A stretch of DNA of 64,000 nt, taken from positions 1 through 64,000 of the forward strand of contig NZ_JACMYD010000002.1 of the NCBI RefSeq assembly GCF_014267345.1. The letters run 5' to 3'. The DNA is from Corynebacterium sp. zg-331. Its GTDB lineage: Bacteria > Actinomycetota > Actinomycetes > Mycobacteriales > Mycobacteriaceae. Below are positions 46,386 through 55,361 of this stretch, piece by piece. Both the position numbers and the translations under genes were made by a program. The stretch's first letter is position 1; each line of letters starts with the position of its first letter. The notes under the pieces were generated by a model. It saw nothing but the letters and a program-made list of their open reading frames with translations. It was not told where the DNA came from and ran no database searches.

Positions 46386-47822
46386 ATGCAGCACTCCCCC
46401 TCCGCGGCCGCCACGCCCCGGCAGCGCTGGACCTTCCTCGCGGTGATCAGCGCCGGTCTCTTCCTGATCAGCATGGATAACTCCGTGCTCTTCACCGCCC
46501 TGCCGCAGCTCAAGGAACAGCTGCACGCCACCGAGACCCAAGGACTATGGATCATCAATGCCTATCCGCTGGTGCTCAGCGGCCTGCTGCTGGGCACCGG
46601 CACGCTGGGCGACCGGATCGGGCACCGCCGCATGTTCCTCCTCGGCATGGCGATCTTCCTCCTCGGCTCCCTGGCCGCCGCGTTCTCCCCCTCCCCCTGG
46701 GCCTTGATCGCCGCGCGCGCCGCACTCGGCCTGGGCGCGGCGACGATGATGCCCGCCACCCTGGCCCTGATCCGCCTCACCTTCCTCGACGAGCGCGAGC
46801 TCAGCACCGCCATCGGCATCTGGGGCGCCGTGGCCGTGGTGGGATCGGCCTCCGGGCCGGTCATCGGCGGCCTCCTGCTGGAGCACTTCTGGTGGGGGTC
46901 GGTGTTCCTCATCAGCGTGCCCGTCAGCGCCCTGGCCCTGCTGGCCACCGCCGCGCTCGCGCCGCCTAACACACCCAACCCCACCGCGCACTGGGACGCG
47001 GCCTCCTGCCTGCTGGCCTTGGTGACGGTCTCCGGCCTGGTCATGGCGATCAAGGAGGCCGCCGGCGCGCACCGGCAGTGGTGGCTGCTCGGCGCGGCAT
47101 CAGCGGCGGCGCTCGCCGCCGGATTCCTCTTTACCCGCCGCCAACGCCGCCTGCCCCGCCCCCTGCTGAGCGCGGACATCTTCCGCGACCGCATGTTTAC
47201 CGGCGGAGTACTCGCCGCAGCAGGCGCCATGTTCTGCCTCGCCGGGGTTCAGTTGATGACCACGCAGCGCTTCCAGCTCGTCGCGGGATACAGCCCGCTG
47301 CGGGCGGGCCTCGTGGTGGCCCTGGCGGCCATCTGCGCCCTGCCCCTGTCCATCCTCGGCGGGGCGAACCTGCACCGCCTGGGCTTTCGCACGCTCATCA
47401 GCGGCGGCTTTAGCCTCATCGCGGCGGCCGTGCTCCTGGCCGCGGGCGCGCTCCGCGCCGGGAGCCTGCCGCTGTTCTTGCTCGGCATGGCGCTGATCGG
47501 GGCGGGGGCCGGCGCGGTCATGTCCGTGTCCTCCGTAGCCATCATCGGCTCGGCGCCCCGCGAGCGCGCCGGTATGGCCTCCGGCGTGGAGGAGGTCTCC
47601 TATGAGTTCGGCAGCCTGCTCTCGGTGGCTCTCGTGGGTAGCCTCTTTCCGGTCTTCCTCGCCGCGTCCTCCGGGCCGGACATCGACGATACCGCCGCCT
47701 ACGATCACGCCTACCGCGCGATCCTGTGCCTCCTCGCGGCGGCGGGCGCGCTCGGCGCGGGCGTCACCGCCCGGTGCTTCCGAGGCAACCCGAGGAGCAC
47801 CCGCTACGGCTCGGCGCACTAA
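46386..47822 (+). CDS. MFS drug/polyamine efflux transporter, DHA2 family (14 helices)
   Basis: 478 residues with about 14 hydrophobic segments. Motif A LGDRIGHRRMFLLG between helices 2 and 3, motif C-like GSASGPVIGGLLLE in helix 5, and MDNSVLFTALPQL in helix 1 (D1 motif of 14-TMS exporters). Position next to poxB resembles the C. glutamicum cadaverine exporter gene, but no TetR partner is seen here. Substrate unknown. Confidence 0.88.
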   Translation: MQHSPSAAATPRQRWTFLAVISAGLFLISMDNSVLFTALPQLKEQLHATETQGLWIINAYPLVLSGLLLGTGTLGDRIGHRRMFLLGMAIFLLGSLAAAFSPSPWALIAARAALGLGAATMMPATLALIRLTFLDERELSTAIGIWGAVAVVGSASGPVIGGLLLEHFWWGSVFLISVPVSALALLATAALAPPNTPNPTAHWDAASCLLALVTVSGLVMAIKEAAGAHRQWWLLGAASAAALAAGFLFTRRQRRLPRPLLSADIFRDRMFTGGVLAAAGAMFCLAGVQLMTTQRFQLVAGYSPLRAGLVVALAAICALPLSILGGANLHRLGFRTLISGGFSLIAAAVLLAAGALRAGSLPLFLLGMALIGAGAGAVMSVSSVAIIGSAPRERAGMASGVEEVSYEFGSLLSVALVGSLFPVFLAASSGPDIDDTAAYDHAYRAILCLLAAAGALGAGVTARCFRGNPRSTRYGSAH

Positions 47823-47844
47823 CCGCCTCGCGACACCCCCACCC

Positions 47845-49146
47845 TCACCGGCGCGTCGCCAAGGCCCCCATCGGGTCCCAGGCCGGCAGCACGATCGGCT
47901 CGTCCTCCCCGGCCGCCAGCACCTCCGCCGGCAGGAAGCGCGGCGGGACGGCGATCTCAAACACGTAGGGATCGAACCAGGAGTCGTCCATCGTCCAAAA
48001 GCCCTTGTCCGCCTTCTCCGCACCCCAGGAGTTTTCCACCCGCCACCGGCGCGGGGCACCCTCTTCGTCGAGATCCACGCCCGTGAACACCATCGCGTGC
48101 TCCATCAGGGACTCCCCGGTGCGCAGGCGCTGCTCCTTGGTCATACCCATCTCCACGCCGTAGACGGCCTCGTAATCGTAGAGGTCGGCGGCCCACACAC
48201 CGGTCTCGCGCTCCGCCTGACGGGTGGTCTCGCAACCAAACCACACCGGCAGCCCCTCGGCCACGGCCCGGGCGGCGGCGGCCTTGAGCACCCCGACCGG
48301 GGCGTTCAGATAGGTCACCGGTCCCGCACCCACCACGTTGCCCAGGTGCTCCACGGTGTAGCGGGCGTAGTAGTCGTGGCGGGGATCATGGACCACGCAC
48401 ACGTAATCCCCGAGGTCGTCGGGCAGGTAGCGCCGGGCGAACTCGCGCGGGCTCACCTCCCCCTCCCGGTGAAAAACACCCTCCTTGTCCCGATACTGCC
48501 AGATAAACCGCTCCGGCGGCACCCCCAGGTGAATCACGAGGATGCGATAGACATCCCCCAGCACCTCGCCGCGCACCCGGGCCGCCTCTCCCTCCGGGGC
48601 CTCGCGCAGCAGCACCGTGCCCCGGCGCAGCACGGAGAGCAGATCCCGGTTGAGCTTGGCGGTGTGCGAGCTGGAATGAGTCTCCGGCATCACATACTTG
48701 GGCACCACGCCGTACTTGTCCACCACGGAGACAAACATGTTCCACTGGCCGCCGTCCTCGAGCGGCGTGGCGAGCAGGTGGGAGACGGTGCGATCGTCCA
48801 GGGGCCGCTCGCGCAGATCGAACATCGCGGAGAGGAAGTAATTGGCCTTTTCCAGCTTGTCGTAGAAGTGGACGTAGGCCTGGGAAAATTCGAAGTCCTC
48901 GATCCCGTGCCGGGCCATCACCGCGCCGCGCAGCGAGTTCAGCCCCGCGAAGATCCAGCACCGCCCCGAGCGCTTTTGATCCGCCACCGCCCACTGATCC
49001 ACCTTGTGCGAGACCGAGGTATCCAGGGACGTCACCGCGCGCCGGTTCAACGCGATGCGATCGATATCGGTACCCGCCACCATGCTGCCCGCCAGGCGCG
49101 CGGCGGCATCGTCGACAAGATCGCGGTTCCACTGTGCATAATCCAT
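47845..49146 (-). CDS. pepC: Aminopeptidase C / bleomycin hydrolase-type cysteine peptidase, copy 1
   Basis: 433 residues, C1B family. Catalytic Cys63 in QKRSGRCWIFAGLN, His in LMEHAMVFTG, Asn in RVENSWGAEK. Cytoplasmic homohexameric aminopeptidase by family. ATG at 49146 follows GGAGGAGAG. Second of two adjacent paralogues on the same strand, 23 bp apart. Confidence 0.92.
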   Translation of the reverse strand: MDYAQWNRDLVDDAAARLAGSMVAGTDIDRIALNRRAVTSLDTSVSHKVDQWAVADQKRSGRCWIFAGLNSLRGAVMARHGIEDFEFSQAYVHFYDKLEKANYFLSAMFDLRERPLDDRTVSHLLATPLEDGGQWNMFVSVVDKYGVVPKYVMPETHSSSHTAKLNRDLLSVLRRGTVLLREAPEGEAARVRGEVLGDVYRILVIHLGVPPERFIWQYRDKEGVFHREGEVSPREFARRYLPDDLGDYVCVVHDPRHDYYARYTVEHLGNVVGAGPVTYLNAPVGVLKAAAARAVAEGLPVWFGCETTRQAERETGVWAADLYDYEAVYGVEMGMTKEQRLRTGESLMEHAMVFTGVDLDEEGAPRRWRVENSWGAEKADKGFWTMDDSWFDPYVFEIAVPPRFLPAEVLAAGEDEPIVLPAWDPMGALATRR

Positions 49147-49169
49147 GATGTCTCTCCTCCGTTGCTTCC

Positions 49170-50471
49170 CTAGGCCATCGCGTCCCACACCGGCAGCACC
49201 CTCGGCTCCGCGCCCAGCGCCGCGCGCAGGTGCTCCGGAACAAACTGCGGGCGCACCGCCACCGCAAAGACGTTCTGATCGAACCACGCCTGGGACATCA
49301 CGCCGTAGCCCTTATCCGCGGCCTCGTTCTTGGCGCTGTGCTTCTCCTCGCCCCAGGAGTTTTCCACCCGCCACCGCGCCGGGGAATCGTCGTAGCCGGT
49401 GAGCACCATCGCGTGGGTGAGCACGGACTCCCACGTCTGCATCCGCTGGGCCTTGGTCGTGGTGGTATCCACGCCGTAGAGGGCGTCGCGCCCCAGCAGA
49501 TTCGCGTCCCACACACCCATCTCCCGGTGGAACTGACGGTTCACGTCGCAGGCGAACCACACCGGCTCGCCCGCTCGCACGCTCTCGGCGGCCGCCCGGG
49601 TGACGTCGGGCATCTCGGCGTTGAGGTAGGTAAACAGCGAGGTTCCCGGCACGTTTGTCTGAGTATCGATGGCGTAGCGCACCCCCGCCTCGCGCCGCGG
49701 GCGAGGATCGTGGCCCAGCACGACATAGTCGCCGAGGTCGTCGGGCAGGTAGCGGCTGGCGAACTCGCGCGGGCTCACCTCCCCCTCCCGGTGAAAAACG
49801 CCCTCCTTGTCCCGATACTGCCAGGGGAATCGCTCCGGCGGCACGCCCAGGTGAATCACGAGGATGCGATGGGTGTCGCGCAGGATCTCCTCCTTGGTGG
49901 TGTGCCCCTTGCGCAGGCGCAGTACCCCGCGGCGCAGCACCGTGTTGAGCGCCCGGCGCAGGTGCACGGTGTGCGAGCTGGAATGGGTCTCCGGCATCGC
50001 ATACTTGGGCACCGCCCCGTAGCGCTCCACCAGGTGCACCAGGTAGTTCCACTCCCCGCCATCGCCCACCGGGGCCTGCAAGAGGGCGTGGGCGCGGCGG
50101 TCATCCAGGTCGTCCAGGTGCTGCGAGATCGCGTCGAGGAAGACCTCCGCCTTGCCCAGGAGGTCATAAAACTGAAGGTAGGCCTCCGAGAACTCGAAGT
50201 CCTGCACGCCCAGGTCCCTCGCGATCCGGTGTCGGAACACGTTGAGCGCCGCGAACATCCAGCAGCGCCCGGACTGCTTCTGATTGGTGACCTTGAGGGA
50301 ATCGAGCCTGGTCTCCGGGGGCGCGCTTAAGGCCACCACCGCCCGGCGATCCAGGGCCACCTCATCGACGTCGGTGATGGTCACCGCGTTGGTGGCCATG
50401 CGCACCTGCGGGGTATCGACAGACTCGCGCAAGCGCGCAAGCTCCTGCGGGGTCAAGGTGAAATCAGCCAT
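49170..50471 (-). CDS. Aminopeptidase C / bleomycin hydrolase-type cysteine peptidase, copy 2
   Basis: 433 residues, same length as its neighbour. Catalytic Cys70 in QKQSGRCWMFAALN, His in LTHAMVLTG, Asn in RVENSWGEEK. It has a longer N-terminal arm than copy 1 and an insertion near HSAKNEAADK. The central segment HLGVPPERF...RYLPDDLGDYV is nearly identical to copy 1 in protein and DNA. Arises by tandem duplication. Confidence 0.92.
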   Translation of the reverse strand: MADFTLTPQELARLRESVDTPQVRMATNAVTITDVDEVALDRRAVVALSAPPETRLDSLKVTNQKQSGRCWMFAALNVFRHRIARDLGVQDFEFSEAYLQFYDLLGKAEVFLDAISQHLDDLDDRRAHALLQAPVGDGGEWNYLVHLVERYGAVPKYAMPETHSSSHTVHLRRALNTVLRRGVLRLRKGHTTKEEILRDTHRILVIHLGVPPERFPWQYRDKEGVFHREGEVSPREFASRYLPDDLGDYVVLGHDPRPRREAGVRYAIDTQTNVPGTSLFTYLNAEMPDVTRAAAESVRAGEPVWFACDVNRQFHREMGVWDANLLGRDALYGVDTTTTKAQRMQTWESVLTHAMVLTGYDDSPARWRVENSWGEEKHSAKNEAADKGYGVMSQAWFDQNVFAVAVRPQFVPEHLRAALGAEPRVLPVWDAMA

Positions 50472-50983
50472 GCACCTGAAGATAACAGAACCTGCCGGTG
50501 GCTGAACTCATGAGAAAAGGGACAGCACGATTTTCATGTTCTCATGGTAAGAAGGCCCGCTCCCGTGACATCCATCTAGAAAAGGCATATGGCCATTCCT
50601 ACTCGCCCAGGCTTTCACCTTCGCCAAGGTAGGGCCCAACCTCGCCGCGGCCGCCTCGTAGCCCTGCGGTAGAGTTAGCTATTCGAAAACTCTTCCTTCC
50701 CGTTATCACGTGCGCCGGGATTGTTGTTTTTGAGCCCCCATACCGAATTGACCTTCAGCCCAGGCAACCTCATCGCCTTTATAACCGGAGCCTTCGGAGC
50801 GGGATTTCACCGATTCATCGGCACGATCTCCGACCCTACCCCGGCCGTCAAATCACGACGGGGATAAGTTCCACTATCTCGAGATAGCGGTAGAACAGCA
50901 AGAAATACCTGGCACTCCCGCCGCCAACACCCGTGTTTTACTAGGTACGCTAGGCGCCCCGCCATGCTGCGCCAGAGGTATAT
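50472..50983. other. Gene-poor stretch, lower GC
   Basis: No open frame with a credible start was found. It is visibly poorer in G/C than the surroundings and contains the palindrome CTATCTCGAGATAG at 50874-50887. A stop-to-stop frame around 50680-50867 ends in an arginine-rich tail but has no start codon or ribosome site; it may be a decayed gene or chance. Confidence 0.55.
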
Positions 50984-52161
50984 TTAGGCAAATTGCATTC
51001 TGCGCCGCTCCAGTTCCCGCACCGCGCCGTTCAAAGGTGAACCATTCAGCGGAAAAATAGAAAGATCAATCCTTGCCACCACGCGGAGAACCTGCTCATT
51101 AGCACTGGCGGCCGCCGCCGGAGCAAGCCCAATGGAGTTCACAAACTCCGCCCAGTGTTCCCTTTTGAGGTTCTTGCTTTTACCCGCCAATGGGAGCGCC
51201 ATCGCCATATCCCGGTACAGCACGGTACAAGGAATGTCATATACCGGGGCCACGCCCCACCTGCCGCTTCCACCCTCCACGACGGAAAGATTCTTGGCAT
51301 GCACATCCCCATTTCCGGTGAGCCAGGCAAAAAGAAACTGCATGTAAAGGTTTCTCGTGGCCACCACGGGTGAGTTTGTTCGCGCCGCTAGGGCACGCAC
51401 CACTCGCTCACTGTCCACCGAGTATTTCGCCGCTGGGAGTACATCCAAGACCTGCGCGGCGTCCTCTAGGCCATTCCTCACCACGGAACCATCGGATACC
51501 GCCAGGCGATCAAACCGCCTCACCAGCAGTCCTGGCCGATCATTCTTATCCCGCACCACCTGGTGATGGACCACGGGAATCCCCAGGTGGCGCGCATGGC
51601 TGAGATGCAAGGCCTCAGTGAGCACAAGGTGGGGGCGTTCCGGCGGATCAAGCTTCAGGATGGAATACGCACCCCGCCAGCCCACCGGAGCATTCACCAT
51701 CGAGGCGGAGGCCTTTTCCTGCACCCCCGCTAAACCATACTGATCCACCATCTCCGCGACGTCCCGACAATCTATCTCGCTAGGCAACCCGGCAATAAAC
51801 GGTTCCGGGGTTCCCGGCCGATCCCCAGCAGGCACAATCTGAACGTCACCGGGGGTGTCCTCCCCGATAGCAAGCAGCAGGGTGAGTTCATCATCCAGAG
51901 AGGTTTTTGTCGCACGTCGCAAAACACTAAGTCGATGCCCCTCGGGCAACAGCCCCGCAAAGAACGCAGGAACACCGCCGCCCGGCCCCAACACCGGTTT
52001 CGTGCCTACGGGCAAGGTTGAGGACACCGGCGGCCCCTCGTATTCCGGCAGGTAGTCAAAGAAAACCTCGCCGGCGTCGCCGCGCTCCAAGACCGCAGCC
52101 GCCGCCCTTTCTTGTTTACGTCCGCCGCCCGCACGAATCTCAGTTGCGCAACATCCCTCAT
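50984..52161 (-). pseudogene. hipA: HipA-type serine/threonine kinase toxin gene with a frameshift near its 5' end
   Basis: From codon TTG at 52090 the frame encodes 368 residues of HipA: N-terminal FFDYLPEYEGPPVSSTLPV, kinase part with GVQEKASASM, LLVRRFDR, LTGNGDVHAKNLSVV (catalytic Asp) and YDIPCT (YDLxCT-like). The expected start, ATG at 52161 overlapping the hipB stop (ATGA), opens a different frame reading MRDVAQLRFVRAADVNKKGR, which is the HipA N-terminal strand. The two join with a -1 shift at about 52095-52112, in a GGGCGGCGGC run. So one base seems to be missing: decay, a phase-variable tract, a sequencing slip, or internal initiation at TTG. All kinase residues are intact. Confidence 0.8.
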
Positions 52162-52370
52162 TCCACTATCTCCACCCTCATCCCCAGCACCCCGGCCACG
52201 GTGAGCACGGCACGCAGCCCGGCGGTGCCGGTTCCCTTTTCTATGTCCCGCACGGTGCGGTCGGACAAGCCCGCCAGTTCCGCTAATTGCCGTTGGGTGA
52301 GCATGTATTCCTTGCACATGGTGCGGATAGCGGCCCCGATTCGCCGGGCTTCCTCGCATGCGTCGATCAT
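52158..52370 (-). CDS. hipB: HipB-like XRE antitoxin/repressor
   Basis: 70 residues. Helix-turn-helix LTQRQLAELAGLSDRTVRDIEKGTGTAGLRAVLTVAGVLGM. ATG at 52370 with GGAAG 6 nt ahead; the stop overlaps the hipA ATG. It should neutralise HipA and repress the operon from the palindrome at 52389-52404. Confidence 0.85.
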   Translation of the reverse strand: MIDACEEARRIGAAIRTMCKEYMLTQRQLAELAGLSDRTVRDIEKGTGTAGLRAVLTVAGVLGMRVEIVE

Positions 52371-52388
52371 GGCGCTTCCATCATCATT

Positions 52389-52404
52389 CGGAAGAATCCT
52401 TCCG
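52389..52404. promoter_or_regulatory. Candidate HipB operator
   Basis: CGGAAGAATCCTTCCG: perfect 6-bp arms, 4-bp centre, 19 bp upstream of the hipB start. Size and place fit a HipB operator. Confidence 0.55.
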
Positions 52405-52429
52405 CCATACCCTGGCCACGCTCGGCCCG

Positions 52430-53227
52430 CTATCGCGCAGGCACCGGCGGAAACTCCACCCTCGCGGCGGGGGCGGGCCTGATCCACAACCCAGCCCCCG
52501 CCGCTGCGTCCACCGCCACCGGCCACTGGTACACCTCGCTGAGCCGCTCGGCGGTACACACCTGCCCGGGGGCGCCCACCGCCATCAGACGGCCGCCGCG
52601 CAGCAGCGCCACGCGGTCGCAGAACCGGGAGGCCGCCCCCAGGTCGTGCAGCACCACGATCACCGCGACCCCGGTGGCGGCCAGGTGGCGGGCCAGGTGC
52701 AGGGTGTGTTCCTGGTAGCCCACGTCCATCGCGGCGGTGGGCTCGTCGAGGAGCAGGCAGCGCGCCTGCTGGGCGATCACGCGGGCCAGGGCCACGCGCG
52801 CCCGTTCCCCACCCGAGAGCGTGGTGACCTCCCTCTCCTGCACATCGTGCAGGCGCACGACGTCGAGCGCGTAGTCGATGATCTCCCCATCCCGCCGGGG
52901 ATCCCGGGGCCAGGAGGTGCGCCCCAGGGCGACCACGTCGCGCACGAGGTGGGCGAAGGAGACGGTGGTGTCCTGGGTCATCACCGCCCGCAGGCGCGCG
53001 GCCTCGCGCGGGCTATAGGAGGCGTAGGGCTTACCCGCCAGCAGCACTTCTCCCCCGTCCGGGGAGCAGTCGCCGGCCAGGGCAGCCAAGAGCGTGGACT
53101 TGCCAGCCCCGTTGGGGCCGATGAGGCCCAGCACCTCGCCGGGGCGCACGCCCAAGGAGACGCCGGTGAGCAGTTCCCGGCCGCGCACTCGCACGCTGAC
53201 GTCACGGGCCTCAAGAAAATCCGTCAT
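52430..53227 (-). CDS. hmuV: Heme ABC transporter ATP-binding protein
   Basis: 265 residues. Walker A GPNGAGKST, Q loop MTQDTTVSF, signature LSGGERARVALARV, Walker B CLLLDEPTAAMDVGYQ, switch VLHDLGAASRFCD. ATG overlaps the hmuU stop (ATGA). Powers heme import with HmuU. Confidence 0.92.
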   Translation of the reverse strand: MTDFLEARDVSVRVRGRELLTGVSLGVRPGEVLGLIGPNGAGKSTLLAALAGDCSPDGGEVLLAGKPYASYSPREAARLRAVMTQDTTVSFAHLVRDVVALGRTSWPRDPRRDGEIIDYALDVVRLHDVQEREVTTLSGGERARVALARVIAQQARCLLLDEPTAAMDVGYQEHTLHLARHLAATGVAVIVVLHDLGAASRFCDRVALLRGGRLMAVGAPGQVCTAERLSEVYQWPVAVDAAAGAGLWIRPAPAARVEFPPVPAR

Positions 53228-54270
53228 GCGTGACCCCCTCGGCGCAGGCTGCGGCGCAGCAACAGGAAGAACATGGGACCGCCGACCAGGGCGGTGAACA
53301 CGCCGATGGGCAGATCGGCGAACGGGACGAGCGTGCGGGCCGCCAGGTCGGAGAGCGTGACCAGCACGCCTCCGCCCAGGCAGGACAAGCCCATCAGCCA
53401 TCCGTGGGAGGGGCCCGCGGCCTGGCGCAGGATGTGCGGCACGATGAGCCCCACGAAGCCGATCACCCCGGCGAAGGCCACCGCGCAGGCCGCCAGCGCG
53501 GTGGAAAGACCCACGATCAAGACGCGGGTGGCGCCCACGTTGAGGCCAGCGTGCTCGGCGGCATGCTCCCCCAGGCTCAGCACGTCGAGGCGGCCCGCGA
53601 TCAGGCAGGCCACCGCCACGCAGACCAGGATGGGCGCGGCCACCGTGGCCACGTGCGACCACAGCGCCCCGCCCAGGGAACCCATCTGCCAGAAGATGAT
53701 CTGCTCGCGCGCGGAGGTGGGCGCCAGGAAAATCAGGACGGAGATGACCGCCCCGGCCACGGCGTTAACGGCGATGCCCGTGAGGATCAGGGTGACCACC
53801 CGTACCTGGCCGTCGAAGGAGGCCAGGCGGTACACCGCCACGACGGTGAGCAGGCCGGTGGCCAGCGCCAACAGGGGGATGGTGACCAGCCCGGCGAAGT
53901 TCAGGCCGCACACGATCCCGACGGCCGCACCCACGCCCGCCCCGGAGGTCACCCCGATCACGGAGGGCTCGGCCAGGGGGTTGCCAAAAAGGCCCTGGAG
54001 CAGGGTGCCCGCCACCGCCAGGGCCGTGCCCACCAGCAGGCCCAGCGCGATGCGCGGCAGGCGGATCTGCCAGATCACGCTGCTGGCTAGCTCCTGGCCG
54101 CCGGGCCCCGCCCGCAGGGCCCGGCCAACCTCGCCCAAGGAGAGGCTGAACTGCCCCAGCGCGAGGTTGGCCGCCAGGGAAAGCAGCAGCGCCACCGCGA
54201 GCACCGCCAGGGTGATGCCACGCGCCCGGGCGCGCCGCGCCAGCGCCGAGGAGGGCTGTCTCCGAGTCAC
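53224..54270 (-). CDS. hmuU: Heme ABC transporter permease
   Basis: 348 residues, FecCD fold with 9-10 helices. Hallmarks QGLFGNPLAEPSVIGVTSGAGVGAA and GVIGFVGLIVPHILRQAAGPSH. GTG start overlaps the hmuT stop. Position between hmuT and hmuV and the linked htaA identify it as heme-specific. Confidence 0.92.
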   Translation of the reverse strand: MTRRQPSSALARRARARGITLAVLAVALLLSLAANLALGQFSLSLGEVGRALRAGPGGQELASSVIWQIRLPRIALGLLVGTALAVAGTLLQGLFGNPLAEPSVIGVTSGAGVGAAVGIVCGLNFAGLVTIPLLALATGLLTVVAVYRLASFDGQVRVVTLILTGIAVNAVAGAVISVLIFLAPTSAREQIIFWQMGSLGGALWSHVATVAAPILVCVAVACLIAGRLDVLSLGEHAAEHAGLNVGATRVLIVGLSTALAACAVAFAGVIGFVGLIVPHILRQAAGPSHGWLMGLSCLGGGVLVTLSDLAARTLVPFADLPIGVFTALVGGPMFFLLLRRSLRRGGHA

Positions 54271-55361
54271 TGCGCCTCGCCCAGGTAGACGGCCTTGGCC
54301 GCCCGCACCAGGGAGAGGCCGGCCTGCGGTCCCATCGAGATGGCCTCGGAATCCGGGAGGGAAACCACGCGCCGATTCTTGCCTGCCGCCGTTTGCGCCA
54401 CGCCGGGCCGCGCCAGCAGGCCGTCCACCCCGCCGACGGATTCCAGGCCCTTGTCCATCACCACGAGCACCTCGGGATCAAGCTTGGCCAGGGACTCCGC
54501 GGTGGCGGGCTTGACGTCCGCGATCCCCGCCTCGCTGGCCACGTCGCGCCCGCCCAGGGCCGCGATCATGGCGTCCGCGCCGCTGCCCTTGCCCAGGAGG
54601 AAAAACGGCCCATTGCTGCCCCGCATGTAGAGATAGGCGAGGCGCAACCGATCCTCGCCGGACGGCGCCAGATCGCGAACCTCCGCGGTGGCCTGCTCCA
54701 TCTGTGCGCGGGTGCGCTCGGCCAGAGCCGCGCCCTCCTCGCGCACCCCCAGGGCGCCGGCCACCAGGGCGATGTCGTCGCCGAGGGAGTCGGGCACCCG
54801 GCGCGGGTCGAGCACCGCCACCGGCACCCCGGCGTCGCGGAGCTGCTGGATCACCTCGGGCGGGCCCACGGACTCGTCCACGAGCACCACGCTGGGGCGC
54901 AGCCCCAGGATGGCCTCGGCGTTGAGGCTGTGCCCGCCTTCGGTGACCACGGGCAGGTCGGCCAGAGCCGGTTCCTCGGAGGAGACGGTGCGACCCACGA
55001 TGTTCTCCCCCAGGCCCAGCCCGCTGACGGTGCGCGAGAGCGTGCCGTAGAGATCCAGGGCCAGGATGCGCGAGACGTCGGTGACCTCCACGGCGGCGCC
55101 GGTGGCATCGGTGAAGCTCACCGGCAGCTGCGGGCGGGCCTGCGGGGCGATCGGTTCAATGTCGCCCACCGGCTGGGCGGACGACGGTCCGGTGAGGGCG
55201 CGCGGATCGGGGGCCTGCGCGCGGTCGGGCAGGGACTCGACCGCGTTCGTCGCCGCCTCCTCCTGACCGCCGCGGTCGGGTGCCTGGCAGGCCGCCAGGC
55301 CCGGACCCGCCAGGCACAGCACCAGACCCAGGGCCGCCAGGGTGGTTCCTCTATTCCTCAT
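54267..55361 (-). CDS. hmuT: Heme-binding lipoprotein
   Basis: 364 residues. Lipoprotein signal with LAAC (Cys about 25), a long Ala/Pro/Glu linker, then a class III binding fold. Likely axial heme ligands: His in VVTEGGHSLNAEAI and Tyr in LAYLYMRGSN, the two positions used in corynebacterial HmuT as I recall. ATG overlaps the htaA stop by 11 nt. It passes heme from HtaA to HmuUV. Confidence 0.92.
   Translation of the reverse strand: MRNRGTTLAALGLVLCLAGPGLAACQAPDRGGQEEAATNAVESLPDRAQAPDPRALTGPSSAQPVGDIEPIAPQARPQLPVSFTDATGAAVEVTDVSRILALDLYGTLSRTVSGLGLGENIVGRTVSSEEPALADLPVVTEGGHSLNAEAILGLRPSVVLVDESVGPPEVIQQLRDAGVPVAVLDPRRVPDSLGDDIALVAGALGVREEGAALAERTRAQMEQATAEVRDLAPSGEDRLRLAYLYMRGSNGPFFLLGKGSGADAMIAALGGRDVASEAGIADVKPATAESLAKLDPEVLVVMDKGLESVGGVDGLLARPGVAQTAAGKNRRVVSLPDSEAISMGPQAGLSLVRAAKAVYLGEAQ

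Noticed and set aside
50680-50870. Stop-to-stop frame with an FITGAFGAGFHRFIG stretch
   Set aside because: No ATG or GTG, no ribosome site, and no family I recognise; kept only as a possible relic.
52095-52112. Programmed -1 frameshift signal in hipA
   Set aside because: No canonical X-XXY-YYZ heptamer in the right frame and no clear downstream stem; simple base loss is the simpler reading.
52371-52559. Longer HipB start (133 residues)
   Set aside because: The extra residues overlap the hmuV 3' end, are low-complexity Gly/Arg and lie upstream of the operator palindrome.
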